Positions 15,702 to 23,791 of a stretch of DNA of 64,000 nt are shown here, piece after piece; the first letter of the stretch is position 1, and each line of letters begins with the position of its first letter. Both the position numbers and the translations under genes were made by a program. Where the stretch lies: positions 79,690 through 143,689 of the forward strand of contig CAJAES010000031.1 in assembly GCA_903938815.1 (NCBI GenBank), read 5' to 3'. The notes under the pieces were generated by a model that saw only the letters and a program-made list of their open reading frames with translations, did no database searches and was not told the DNA's origin. This DNA is from an uncultured beta proteobacterium (lineage in GTDB: Bacteria > Pseudomonadota > Gammaproteobacteria > Burkholderiales > Burkholderiaceae_C).

Positions 15702-17368
15702 CTGAAGGGCATGGGATCGCCCAGGGGGTTGGGTGGAGCCGGATGCGGCGCCTTGGAGAAGGTGTGGATCAAGTGCCAGGGGCCCGGCATGACGCCCACC
15801 TTCGCGACGATCACGGACGGGCCCTGGACGGCCAGCGCTGCCGTGAGCTCGGAGGCGAGGCCCTCTGGCGAATCCACTTCCGTGGCGGAAAGCCCGAAGG
15901 CGCGGGCCAGGGCCGCGAAGTCGGGGTTGCAGAGCGCGGTGCCGATCTCGCGCTTGAACACCTGTGACTGGATGCGGCGCACGTTTCCGAAAGCGCCGTC
16001 CTCGAAAACCACGGTCACCAGCCGGGGGCGGTAGCGCGCCACGGTCGCCAGTTCCTGCAGGTTCCAACCGAAGCCGCCGTCGCCGTTGATCGACACCACG
16101 GCCCGCTGGGGATTGCCCATCGCCGCGCCGAGTGCGGTGGCGAAGCCGTAGCCCAGAGTGCCCTGGTAGCCGGGCGTGATGAGGCTTCGCGGCGTGTAGA
16201 CCGGGTAGGCGATGTTGGCCAGGTAGCCGACCTGCGTCAGCTCGCTGACAAGCACGCCGTCGTCGGGGATGGCTGCGCGCAAGGCGTCCACATACCTGCG
16301 CTGTGGCTGGATCGCGTCGATCTGCTGCGCGCACCAGGCATTGACCTGGGCGACCGCAGAGCCCCGCGATTCGGCAGCTCGGTGGCCGTGCAGGCGCTCG
16401 GCGAGGGCCTGCAGCACTGCGCCTGCATCGGCCACCATCGCCGTCCCGGGGTAGCGCGGGGCACCTGCATGGGACGGCTCCAGGTTGACGTAGACGTAGC
16501 GGCAGCCTGGCGCCTGGTGGGTCGGCCGGCCCTGCCCGTCGACGAAGCGGCTGCCGAGCACCAGCACAAGGTCGGCATGGGGCAACAGGCACCGCCCGCC
16601 GAGTGCGGTGGTGGCCAGCGCGTGCCGGCTCGATAGCGCTCCGCGACCGTTGTCGCTCATCACCACCGGAGCCTGAAGCGCTTCGGCCACCTGTTGCAGG
16701 GTGTCGCCGGCACGCGCCGCGAGTACGCCCCCGCCTGCCCAGATGATGGGAAAGCGCGCGGTCTTCAGCTGCTGCGCCAGCGTGTCCAGTTCGGTCGCCT
16801 CGATGTCCAGCGCCGCCTGCCGCGGTGCGGCGTCTAGCAGGCTCATGTTGGCGCGCGCGGCCAGCACGTCCGGCGGAATCTCCAGCCCGACAGGCCGGGA
16901 ATGGCCGCTGCGCATCTGGCGGAAAGCCTCGTGGACAAGGCCCGGGATGTCCTCCGGCCGGCGCGCGAGCGCCTGCCACTTGCTCACCGAACCGAGGATC
17001 GCCGACTGATTGCGAACCTCGTGCAGCATGCCGAGATCGGCGCCGATGTGCTGCGACGGGATCTGCCCCGTGATGCACAGCACGGGCGAGTTGCAGGCGT
17101 AGGCCGTGGCCAGGCCGGCCATCGCGTTGAGCAGGCCGGGCCCCGGCACCACCATGCAGACGCCCTCGCGACCTGTCGTCCGCGCATAGCCGTCCGCCAT
17201 GTAGGAAGCTGCCTGTTCGTGGCGCGGGGTCAGGTAGCGCAGCCGGTCGGCGACATCCAGCAGGCCGTCCGTAGCCCAGTCGAGCTGTACGCCGGGTATG
17301 CCGAAGATATCCGTCACGCCCTCGGCGACGAGCTGTGTGGCCAGGGCCTGGCCGCCGGTCATCTCCAT
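15698..17368 (-). CDS. ThDP-dependent enzyme (acetolactate synthase / benzoylformate decarboxylase-like)
   Basis: This 556-residue protein has the three-domain ThDP plan. The catalytic Glu is E51 in RHEQAASYMADGYAR, the central domain carries IIWAGGGV, and the cofactor motif NGDGGFGWNLQEL begins at 428 and ends with DGAFGN near 457-462. Members condense or decarboxylate 2-oxo acids. Acetolactate synthase is unlikely because no small subunit or ilv genes adjoin. A 2-oxo acid or aryl-glyoxylate decarboxylase fits the island better. GGAG precedes the ATG at 17368. The promoter region holds two MarR-type palindromes shared with the divergent marR-like gene. Confidence 0.87.
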   Translation of the reverse strand: MEMTGGQALATQLVAEGVTDIFGIPGVQLDWATDGLLDVADRLRYLTPRHEQAASYMADGYARTTGREGVCMVVPGPGLLNAMAGLATAYACNSPVLCITGQIPSQHIGADLGMLHEVRNQSAILGSVSKWQALARRPEDIPGLVHEAFRQMRSGHSRPVGLEIPPDVLAARANMSLLDAAPRQAALDIEATELDTLAQQLKTARFPIIWAGGGVLAARAGDTLQQVAEALQAPVVMSDNGRGALSSRHALATTALGGRCLLPHADLVLVLGSRFVDGQGRPTHQAPGCRYVYVNLEPSHAGAPRYPGTAMVADAGAVLQALAERLHGHRAAESRGSAVAQVNAWCAQQIDAIQPQRRYVDALRAAIPDDGVLVSELTQVGYLANIAYPVYTPRSLITPGYQGTLGYGFATALGAAMGNPQRAVVSINGDGGFGWNLQELATVARYRPRLVTVVFEDGAFGNVRRIQSQVFKREIGTALCNPDFAALARAFGLSATEVDSPEGLASELTAALAVQGPSVIVAKVGVMPGPWHLIHTFSKAPHPAPPNPLGDPMPFR

Positions 17369-17389
17369 GCGTGTTGCTCCGATTGTTTG

Positions 17390-17439
17390 CTTGACTTTGT
17401 CAAGTTTTGATCATCGACACATTGTTTGACTTAGTCAAG
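17390..17439. promoter_or_regulatory. Pair of MarR-type palindromic operators
   Basis: Two dyads with the same architecture lie between the divergent ThDP and MarR genes: CTTGACTTTGTCAAG (17390-17404, perfect 6-3-6) and TTTGACTTAGTCAAG (17425-17439, perfect 5-3-5 core). Their centres are 35 bp apart. Binding would cover the promoters in both directions, the usual autoregulation plan for MarR proteins. A third core, GACTTAGTC, occurs at 17940-17948 at the 3' end of the marR-like gene. Confidence 0.75.
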
Positions 17440-17462
17440 TAAATGCCGCATGCTGAGCCTCC

Positions 17463-18011
17463 ATGAAATCACGTGGGGATGACAGGGCCCTTGAGGGCAT
17501 TCGCGATCTGCTGGCCTACCGGCTTCAGAAGGCTGCCTACTACGCCTCGCGGCCCGGATATCACGACTTCGTGCGCGAGTTCGGTGTCACCGGCGTCGAA
17601 TGGCGTCTGCTCGGCAACCTGTATGCCGACGGTCCGCTGTCACTGGCACGCGTGGCCGCGGAGGCCGACCTGCCGCCTGCGCAGGCCAGCCGCACCCTGA
17701 GCGGTCTGGTCGAGCGCGGTCTGGTCCGGCGAGCGACCGACGCCGCCGACGCACGCAGCGTGCAACTGACGCTGACGCCGGCCGGCCGCGCTCTTTACAG
17801 GCGCCTCTTCCAACGCGCGGCGGAGCTGCACGACGCCCTTGTCGCAGGCCTGAGCCACGCCGAGCGCGACAGTCTATTCCGCGCGCTGGACCACGTCGCC
17901 GACGTGGGGCGCGCGCTGTTGGCCGAGAGACCCGCTACAGACTTAGTCGACCGGCATAACCTGTCAACTCGAGGTACCCGAGCCCGACGCGACGCCCCAG
18001 TGCGTCGTTGA
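17463..18011 (+). CDS. MarR-family transcriptional regulator
   Basis: The product has 182 residues. A helical N-terminus is followed by the winged helix (VTGVEWRLLGNLYADGPLSLARVAAEADLPPAQASRTLSGL, in outline) and the wing DAADARSVQLTLTPAGRALY. MarR proteins are dimers that release DNA when they bind phenolic ligands, which suits an aromatic island. It is divergent from the ThDP enzyme and two matching palindromes sit between them. The last ~25 residues are basic, look disordered and overlap the 3' end of the convergent hydratase-like gene by 77 bp. Confidence 0.92.
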   Translation: MKSRGDDRALEGIRDLLAYRLQKAAYYASRPGYHDFVREFGVTGVEWRLLGNLYADGPLSLARVAAEADLPPAQASRTLSGLVERGLVRRATDAADARSVQLTLTPAGRALYRRLFQRAAELHDALVAGLSHAERDSLFRALDHVADVGRALLAERPATDLVDRHNLSTRGTRARRDAPVRR

Positions 18012-18975
18012 GTTCCGACAGCCCTTCCCAGTACACCGTGCCGGTGCTGCTGCGCCCGTCGAGTTCCTGTGCGTCCAGCAGCGGGCGCACCGTAAACTGC
18101 CCCGCGGGTGTGCGCACGGTCCAATCGAGCGGGTAGCGCGCGCCCGAGGCGCCGCTCGTCCACACGCGGCTGGGCGTCATCGTCACATCGGCCGGCGCGA
18201 AGGCTTGTGCCGGCCCGCCGGGCGCACGCCAGCTGCCACCGGCCCACAGGGCGCCGCCGTCGGCGCGGCGCAGTTGGAAGGCCGTCAGCGCGCTGCCGTC
18301 CAGCAGGTTGAAGCCGATCCAGTCCCAACCGACGGCCTGCGGGTGCAGCACCTCGTCGCTCCACTCGTGGTCCAGCCAGGCGCGGCCGCTGCCGAGCGTG
18401 GAGCTTGCCTGCAACTGCGGCTCGCTCACGTAGTGGCTGGCCTGGCGTTCGTCCGGGCCCTTGCGCGAGAAACCGGCCTCGCCCTGCAGCAGCAGGGGCT
18501 GCGTGCGCCACAGGGTCAGCTGCAGTGGCAGCTCGGCGTCGTCGATCAGCGCGTGCCAGGCGCTGCCGTCGTGGTGCAGCCGCCAGCGGCCGATGCGCAC
18601 GTCGCCGTCGGTGAGCGAAGCGCTCGCCAGTGCCGCGCCCGGGTCGCCGGACCAGCGCACGATGCGGTCAGCATGCCGGTGGGTGCGCGCCTTCAGGTCG
18701 GTGAGCGCGGCGTGCGCGAAGAGCAGCTGGCGCGGCGCGAAGCGGCTGGCGTTGTCGACGGCCAGGCCCGTTCGGCTGCGGAAGAACGTCACCTGGAAGC
18801 CGTGCGTGGGCGCCTCGAACGGACCGAGAAAGCCGGTGACGTACCACCACTCGGTGCGTGACTCCGGGTGCGCGCCGTGGTCGCGCGGGAACGCCAGCAC
18901 CCGGCCGCGGCGTATGCCTTCGGCTCGCGCGGTGGCGGGCGCCAGGGCGGCCAGCAAGAGGTGGCGTCGTCTCAC
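17935..18975 (-). CDS. AttH/CrtC-like lipocalin-fold hydratase family protein, exported
   Basis: GTG 18975 is the chosen start: it follows GGAGG, overlaps the permease stop as GTGA and gives 346 residues opening with RRRHLLLAALAPATARA, a Tat-like signal. Family marks are HPESRTEWWYVTGFL, FFRSRTGLAVDN, HEWSDEVL and WDWIGFNLLDGSAL, found in AttH and carotenoid 1,2-hydratase (CrtC). It ends an ATPase-permease-AttH operon like attEFGH of Agrobacterium. No carotenoid genes are nearby, so lipid or envelope-component handling is more likely than carotenoid hydration. Function is unproven. Confidence 0.85.
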   Translation of the reverse strand: MRRRHLLLAALAPATARAEGIRRGRVLAFPRDHGAHPESRTEWWYVTGFLGPFEAPTHGFQVTFFRSRTGLAVDNASRFAPRQLLFAHAALTDLKARTHRHADRIVRWSGDPGAALASASLTDGDVRIGRWRLHHDGSAWHALIDDAELPLQLTLWRTQPLLLQGEAGFSRKGPDERQASHYVSEPQLQASSTLGSGRAWLDHEWSDEVLHPQAVGWDWIGFNLLDGSALTAFQLRRADGGALWAGGSWRAPGGPAQAFAPADVTMTPSRVWTSGASGARYPLDWTVRTPAGQFTVRPLLDAQELDGRSSTGTVYWEGLSELNDALGRRVGLGYLELTGYAGRLSL

Positions 18976-21533
18976 CAGTCCTCCTTCACCGACATCACCG
19001 CCGCGCGCCCTGCGGCCCGGCGCGCGCTCACGGCGGCCGTCAGCACGCCTGCTGCCAGCACGGCGGCCGCCAGCGTCCACAGCCGCGCCCAGGGCAGCAC
19101 CAGGTCCATCGTCCAGTGAAAGCTCTGGGGGTTGACCACGTGCACCAGCACCGCGCTCACCGCGATGCCCAGCGCCAGCCCGATCACGCACCCTGCCGCC
19201 AGCCAGGCCGCGGATTCGCCGGCCACGAGCGCGATGACCTGCCGCCGCGTCAGGCCCAGGTGCGACAGCAGGCCGAATTCCTTGCGCCGCGCCATCACCT
19301 GGGCCGACAGACTGGCCGCCACGCCCACCAGCCCCACTGCGATGGCCACGGCCTGCAGGTAGCGCGTGACGGCGAAGCTGCGGTCGAAGATGCGCAGCGA
19401 GATCGCACGGATCTCGGCCGCGGCGCCGAACTCCAGCATCGCGGGGTCGCTCGCCAGTGCGCGCACGGACTCGCGCACGATCGCCAGTTCGGCGCCTGGG
19501 GCCAGCCACAGCGCAAGGTCGTTCAGGCGCTCGTCCCCGGTGAGTCGGCGGTAGTCGGCGCTGTCGATGGCGACCGCGCCGAACTGCCGCGCGTAGTCGC
19601 GCCAGACGCCGCGCACATGCACCGTCACGGCCTGGTCGCCGAGCGGCAGTGCCAGCTGCGTGCCCGGGGCCGCACCGTACAGCGAGACCATGGCCTCGCT
19701 GACGAACACACCCGCCACGCCGGGCATGGCGGGCAGCGGCGCTTCCAGAAGCGGCAGGCTCTCGGCGGGGTCGGCCAGGTCGCGCGCCACCAGGGCGACG
19801 GCTGGGCGGGCCGCGTCCAGGCTCAGCGAACGCACGCGGCTGGCCTGCACCCGCAGCACGCCCGGCAGCCGTGCCGCGGCGGCCACGAACTCCGGCGGCA
19901 GCCAGGCCTGGTCGGAGGCGCCGCTGCTGGTGGCGGTGCGGGCGTACAGATCGGCCGGCAGCACCGCATCCAGCCACTGCGTGACGCCCTGGCGGAAGCT
20001 GCTGACCATCACCGTGAGCGCCACCGACAGCGCCAGGCTCGCCACCACGCCGGCCACGGCTGCCGTGGCCGTGTGGCGCTGGAAGGAAGCGCGCCGCAGC
20101 GCCAGGCGGGGCAGGGCGGCCCGGGGCTCGGGCAGCACGCTCAGCAGCGCCTGCACCACGGCCGGCACCAGCGCCACGCCACCGAAGAGCAGGGCCGCCA
20201 CCGACAGGTAGGCCGCGACCGGCAGGCCCCCCAGCGGCGGCGCGAAAGCCAGCGCCACTCCGAGCCCCAGCAGCGCGAGGCCGGGCAGCGGCGAAGGCTG
20301 CGGCGCCTCCAGGCTGGACAGGCCCTTCAGGGCGCGTGCGGGCTGCAGCCGCTGTGCGTGCTGCGCCGGAACCCAGCCGCCGACCAGCGCCGCCAGCGTG
20401 CCGAGCAGGCCGAAGCCTGCCAGCCCCGACACGCTCCACTGCAGCGCCGGCGTCACGCCCGGGAAGTAGCCGCCACCCAGGTCGCCCGCCAGCCAGCGCA
20501 GCGCTGCCGCCGCCATGCCTGCGCCGGCCAGCAGGCCGATCAGGCTGCCTGCCGCGCCCAGCCCCGCGCATTCCAGCAGAACCAGGCGGCGGCGTTCCGA
20601 GGCCGTCATGCCCAGCACCCCCAGCAGCGCGAAACCCGGCAACCGCTGCGCCACCGACAGCGCCACCACCGAGTAGACGAGGAAGGCGCCGACAAACAGC
20701 GCCACCAGCGCCAGCACCGTGAGGTTCACGCGGTAGGCGCGCGAGAGCTGCGAGACGCGCTGCTCCGCGTCGCGCGGGCGCTCGGCGCGCAGCCCGGACG
20801 GCAGCGCGGGCGGCTCGGCGCCGGGCGCCAGGCGCACGTCGATGCGCGACAGCCGCCCCAGCTGTCCGAAATGCTGCTGCGCGCCCGCGAGGTCCAGCAC
20901 CGCGAGCGGCGCGCCGCCGGCAGGCACCCAGCCCGCCACGCGAAGATCGATCCACCGGCCGCCCGACTGCACCTGCAGCGTGTCGCCGTCGCGCAGCGCC
21001 AGTCGCTCGCGCGCGGCGGCGTTCAGGAACACCAGGTCAGGGTCGAGTGCGGCCAGTCTGTCCTCGGTGGCGGCGGCAGTGGCGGCGGCGCGCGGCAGCA
21101 GGTCAGGCGCCAGCGGCGCGACCGACAGCGCGTCCAGGCCGAGCACCCGCAGGGGCAGCCGCGTGCCGTCCGCCCGGCGCGCGTAGGTGTCGATCTCCAG
21201 CACCGGGCTGGCCTGCTGCACGCCGGGGCTGAGCGCCACGGCGTCGAAGTGGGTGTCGGGCAGGCCTTCGCCACCGCTGCCGCGCAGGATCAGGTCGGGC
21301 TCGCCGTTGGTGGCCCGCAGCGCCGACGAGAACTCGGCGAGCGCCGAGCCGTTGATCAGGTGCACCGACGACGCCAGCGCCACGCCCAGCGCCACCGCGA
21401 GCAGTGCCGCGGCGTGCCGCCACGGGTGGTGCCGCCACTCACGCCAGGCCAGGCGCGCGAAGTCCGCGAGCCTCGGGCCGGCTGTTGCGGTAACAGCTGC
21501 GGTTTCGGCTGCGGTTGCGGAGTCGGCCGTCAT
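18972..21533 (-). CDS. FtsX/LolE-like ABC permease, double-length
   Basis: The 853 residues contain two FtsX-like halves. Helix 1 lies near residues 35-55 (PWRHAAALLAVALGVALASSVHLI), followed by a large periplasmic domain, a three-helix core (LTVLALVALFVGAFLVYSVV, GFALLGVLGMTASERRRLVL), then a second set ending MARRKEFGLLSHLGLTRRQVIALVAGE. These permeases do not transport through a classical channel; they couple ATP use to lipoprotein or lipid extraction or to signalling at the inner membrane. The length fits a fusion of the two attF/attG-like subunits. It overlaps the ATPase stop and the attH-like start by four bases each. Confidence 0.9.
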   Translation of the reverse strand: MTADSATAAETAAVTATAGPRLADFARLAWREWRHHPWRHAAALLAVALGVALASSVHLINGSALAEFSSALRATNGEPDLILRGSGGEGLPDTHFDAVALSPGVQQASPVLEIDTYARRADGTRLPLRVLGLDALSVAPLAPDLLPRAAATAAATEDRLAALDPDLVFLNAAARERLALRDGDTLQVQSGGRWIDLRVAGWVPAGGAPLAVLDLAGAQQHFGQLGRLSRIDVRLAPGAEPPALPSGLRAERPRDAEQRVSQLSRAYRVNLTVLALVALFVGAFLVYSVVALSVAQRLPGFALLGVLGMTASERRRLVLLECAGLGAAGSLIGLLAGAGMAAAALRWLAGDLGGGYFPGVTPALQWSVSGLAGFGLLGTLAALVGGWVPAQHAQRLQPARALKGLSSLEAPQPSPLPGLALLGLGVALAFAPPLGGLPVAAYLSVAALLFGGVALVPAVVQALLSVLPEPRAALPRLALRRASFQRHTATAAVAGVVASLALSVALTVMVSSFRQGVTQWLDAVLPADLYARTATSSGASDQAWLPPEFVAAAARLPGVLRVQASRVRSLSLDAARPAVALVARDLADPAESLPLLEAPLPAMPGVAGVFVSEAMVSLYGAAPGTQLALPLGDQAVTVHVRGVWRDYARQFGAVAIDSADYRRLTGDERLNDLALWLAPGAELAIVRESVRALASDPAMLEFGAAAEIRAISLRIFDRSFAVTRYLQAVAIAVGLVGVAASLSAQVMARRKEFGLLSHLGLTRRQVIALVAGESAAWLAAGCVIGLALGIAVSAVLVHVVNPQSFHWTMDLVLPWARLWTLAAAVLAAGVLTAAVSARRAAGRAAVMSVKEDW

Positions 21534-22177
21534 CCGGCGAGGATGCCGGCAGTGCCCAGCCGCAGCACGCGGTCGGCGCGCCGGGCCGCGGCCTCGGAGT
21601 GCGTGACGAGCAGGCAGGCTGCGCCGGTCTCGCGCACCTGGGTCAGCAGCACGGAGAGCACCCGCTCGGCGGTGGCGGGGTCGAGGTTGCCCGTGGGCTC
21701 GTCCGCCAGGATGAGCGGCGGCGAGTGCACCACGGCGCGTGCGATCGCCACGCGCTGTAGCTGCCCGCCCGACAACTGCGCGGGCGCCCGCCCGCCCAGC
21801 CCGTCCAGCCCCACGGCGTGCAGCAGGGCGTCCACCCGGGCGGCGTCGGGCCGGCCCAGCAGGCGCAAGGGCAGCTCGATGTTCTCGGCCACCGTCAGGT
21901 GCGGCAGTACGTGGAAGGCCTGGAACACGAAGCCGAGGGTGCCTCGGCGCAGCCGTGCGCGGCCGTCGTCGTCCAGCGCGGAGAGGTCGGTGCCGCCGAT
22001 GTGCACCGAGCCGGCATCGGCGCTCTCCAGCCCGGCGATGCAGTTCAGCAGGGTCGACTTGCCGACACCCGATTCACCGAGCAGCGCGACGAACTCGCCC
22101 CGCGCCAGGTGCAGGTCGACGCCGTGAAAGACCGGCGTGGCGCCGAAGGACTTGGACAGGTGTTGGATCCGCAGCAT
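21530..22177 (-). CDS. ABC transporter ATPase (LolD/MacB-type)
   Basis: The product has 215 residues with Walker A GESGVGKST, signature LSGGQLQRVAIARAV, Walker B LILADEPTGNLDPATAE and the switch His in LLVTHSEAAA. ADEPTGNLD is the hallmark of the LolD/FtsE/MacB group that partners FtsX-type permeases. It is first in the three-gene AttEFGH-like operon and overlaps the permease start. It should energise the 853-residue permease at the inner membrane. Confidence 0.94.
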   Translation of the reverse strand: MLRIQHLSKSFGATPVFHGVDLHLARGEFVALLGESGVGKSTLLNCIAGLESADAGSVHIGGTDLSALDDDGRARLRRGTLGFVFQAFHVLPHLTVAENIELPLRLLGRPDAARVDALLHAVGLDGLGGRAPAQLSGGQLQRVAIARAVVHSPPLILADEPTGNLDPATAERVLSVLLTQVRETGAACLLVTHSEAAARRADRVLRLGTAGILAG

Positions 22178-22214
22178 CGGCGCGGATCATGCCCGAGTGG
22201 GCCGGGGTGGCGGT

Positions 22215-22775
22215 TCAGCGGGTCTTGCGACGGCGCGTGGCGCCGGCGATGCCCAGGCCCATGCCCAGCAGCGCCAGTGCGGCGGTGGCCGGCTCCGGCA
22301 CCAGTTGCACCAGCACGCGGACATGGTCGCCCGGGTCGCTGGCGTTCCAGTCGATCGCCAGCGTGCGCCCGCCGAGCGCCCATTGCACGCGATCGCCGCT
22401 CTCCAGGCCCATCGCCGCGCGGCTGGAGTAGTCGTTGAACACACCGTCGCCGTCCACGTCCGTGCCGTAGGTGCCCAGGCTGGAGGCCAGGCCGGCCGAG
22501 GTGGTGATCACGTCGAGGATCTTGCCGCCGAAGTCCAGCGTTGCCTGCACCGACTGGTTGCCCGAGGGGTCGAAGAACAGGTACCAGGACTGGATGTTTC
22601 CCACCTGCTGCTCACGGACGGCGAACAGGGTGCTGCGGATGTCGACGTTGCCTGCGTTGACCGCGGCGGCGCCTGTGTAGGTGGCCAGCGTGTAGCCGGA
22701 ATTGATTTCAAGTGCTACCGGGCTGGCCTGGGCGACACCTGCAAACAGCAAAAATGATATGAAAATGGAACGCAT
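22215..22775 (-). CDS. PEP-CTERM sorting-signal protein
   Basis: From ATG 22775 the product has 186 residues: a signal peptide (MRSIFISFLLFAGVAQA), a beta-rich body with DVDGDGVFNDYSS, and the C-terminal tripartite signal VPEPATAALALLGMGLGIAGATRRRK. That signal (PEP, hydrophobic helix, basic end) is cleaved by an exosortase and marks proteins for the exopolysaccharide matrix of EPS-producing Gram-negatives. No exosortase gene is in this window. Ligand and partners are unknown. It is a single gene, possibly with its own promoter in the 89 bp after miaA. Confidence 0.88.
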   Translation of the reverse strand: MRSIFISFLLFAGVAQASPVALEINSGYTLATYTGAAAVNAGNVDIRSTLFAVREQQVGNIQSWYLFFDPSGNQSVQATLDFGGKILDVITTSAGLASSLGTYGTDVDGDGVFNDYSSRAAMGLESGDRVQWALGGRTLAIDWNASDPGDHVRVLVQLVPEPATAALALLGMGLGIAGATRRRKTR

Positions 22776-22864
22776 AAACACATTGTTACGCCGATTTGGG
22801 CGAACTGGTGTGTCATTGCTCACGAATTTCGGACCACCCCCTGCGGATGAGGGTGTCGGCGGTT

Positions 22865-23791
22865 TCAGTCAGCGCGGAGTGATTCCAGCCGTGATATCGC
22901 GGCCTCGAGGGCGCCGGGAGAGTCGCTCTCGACGATGTGCCGGTCGGGCATCGAGCGCAGCCAGGTCAGCTGTCGCTTGGCGAGTTGCCGCGTGGCGGCG
23001 ATGCCTTCGTTGCGCAGCGGGCGCAGGTCGTCGGCCTCCAGCGCCGCCCACGCCTGGCGGTAGCCGACGCAGCGCATGGACGGCAGGTCGGGGTTCAGGT
23101 CGCCGCGCGCGCGCAGGGCGCGCACCTCGTCGACGAAGCCTGCGGCCAGCATCGCGTCGAAGCGCTCCGCAACGCGCCGGTGCAGCCAGGCGCGCGATGC
23201 CGGCTCGAGCGAGACCATGGGCCAGGCGTCGCGTTGCGACGTGGCCTTGGGCTGGTGCCACTCCGACAGCGGCCGCCCGGAGACCACGTACACCTCGAGC
23301 GCCCGCTGCACGCGCTGGCTGTCGGCCGGCGCCAGGCGTGCCGCGGTGACGGGGTCGATGCGCGCGAGCTCGGCGTGCAGGGCCGGCCAGCCCTCGACGG
23401 TGGCGCGCGCGTCCAGTGCCGCCCGGACCTCGGGGTCGGCGGCCGGCATGGCGTCGATGCCGTCGCGCAGGGCCTTGAAGTACAGCATCGTGCCGCCCAC
23501 CAGCAGCGGCAGTCGCCCGCGCGCGCGGATCTCGCCTGCCAGGCGCTGCGCGTCGGCAGCGAAGGCGGCGGCAGAGTAGCTCCCGCTGGGGTCGAGGATG
23601 TCGATCAGGTGGTGCGGCACGGCGGCGCGCTCGGCCAGGCTCGGCTTGGCCGTGCCGATGTCCATGCCACGGTAGACGAGCGCCGAGTCGACGCTGATGA
23701 TCTCCAGCGGCAACCGCTCCGCCAGCGCGAGCGCGACGGCGGTCTTGCCGCTGGCGGTGGGGCCCGCCAGGCACAGGCCCAGCGCCTTCAT
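22865..23791 (-). CDS. miaA: tRNA dimethylallyltransferase
   Basis: The product has 308 residues. The P-loop GPTASGKT is at residues 10-17, followed by [25 protein letters not shown] and [11 protein letters not shown], all diagnostic of MiaA; the C-terminus keeps CVGYRQAW and [13 protein letters not shown]. It isopentenylates A37 of tRNAs reading UNN codons. The start overlaps the MFS gene stop by ATGA. miaA commonly follows mutL, but here mutL is 19 kb away and is followed by gmk. Confidence 0.97.
   Translation of the reverse strand: MKALGLCLAGPTASGKTAVALALAERLPLEIISVDSALVYRGMDIGTAKPSLAERAAVPHHLIDILDPSGSYSAAAFAADAQRLAGEIRARGRLPLLVGGTMLYFKALRDGIDAMPAADPEVRAALDARATVEGWPALHAELARIDPVTAARLAPADSQRVQRALEVYVVSGRPLSEWHQPKATSQRDAWPMVSLEPASRAWLHRRVAERFDAMLAAGFVDEVRALRARGDLNPDLPSMRCVGYRQAWAALEADDLRPLRNEGIAATRQLAKRQLTWLRSMPDRHIVESDSPGALEAAISRLESLRAD

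Noticed and set aside
15702..17078. Upstream extension of the LysR frame to about 755 residues
   Set aside because: It is antisense-phase reading of the ThDP gene; LysR homology begins exactly at the ATG at 15701.
15698..17368. Acetolactate synthase large subunit (ilvB)
   Set aside because: No regulatory subunit or ilvC nearby, and it is controlled by its own MarR/LysR pair within a catabolic island.
17935..18975. Carotenoid 1,2-hydratase
   Set aside because: No crt genes; the operon with LolD/FtsX-type proteins matches AttEFGH instead.
19000..20955. Upstream extension of the AttH-like frame to about 1000 residues
   Set aside because: The extra part is the wrong frame of the FtsX-type permease gene; a GTG with GGAGG at 18975 explains the real start.
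18858..22127. Very long open frame on the plus strand opposite the AttEFGH-like operon
   Set aside because: The minus-strand genes have full ATPase, FtsX and AttH motifs; the plus frame is a His/Arg/Gln-rich GC artefact without domains.
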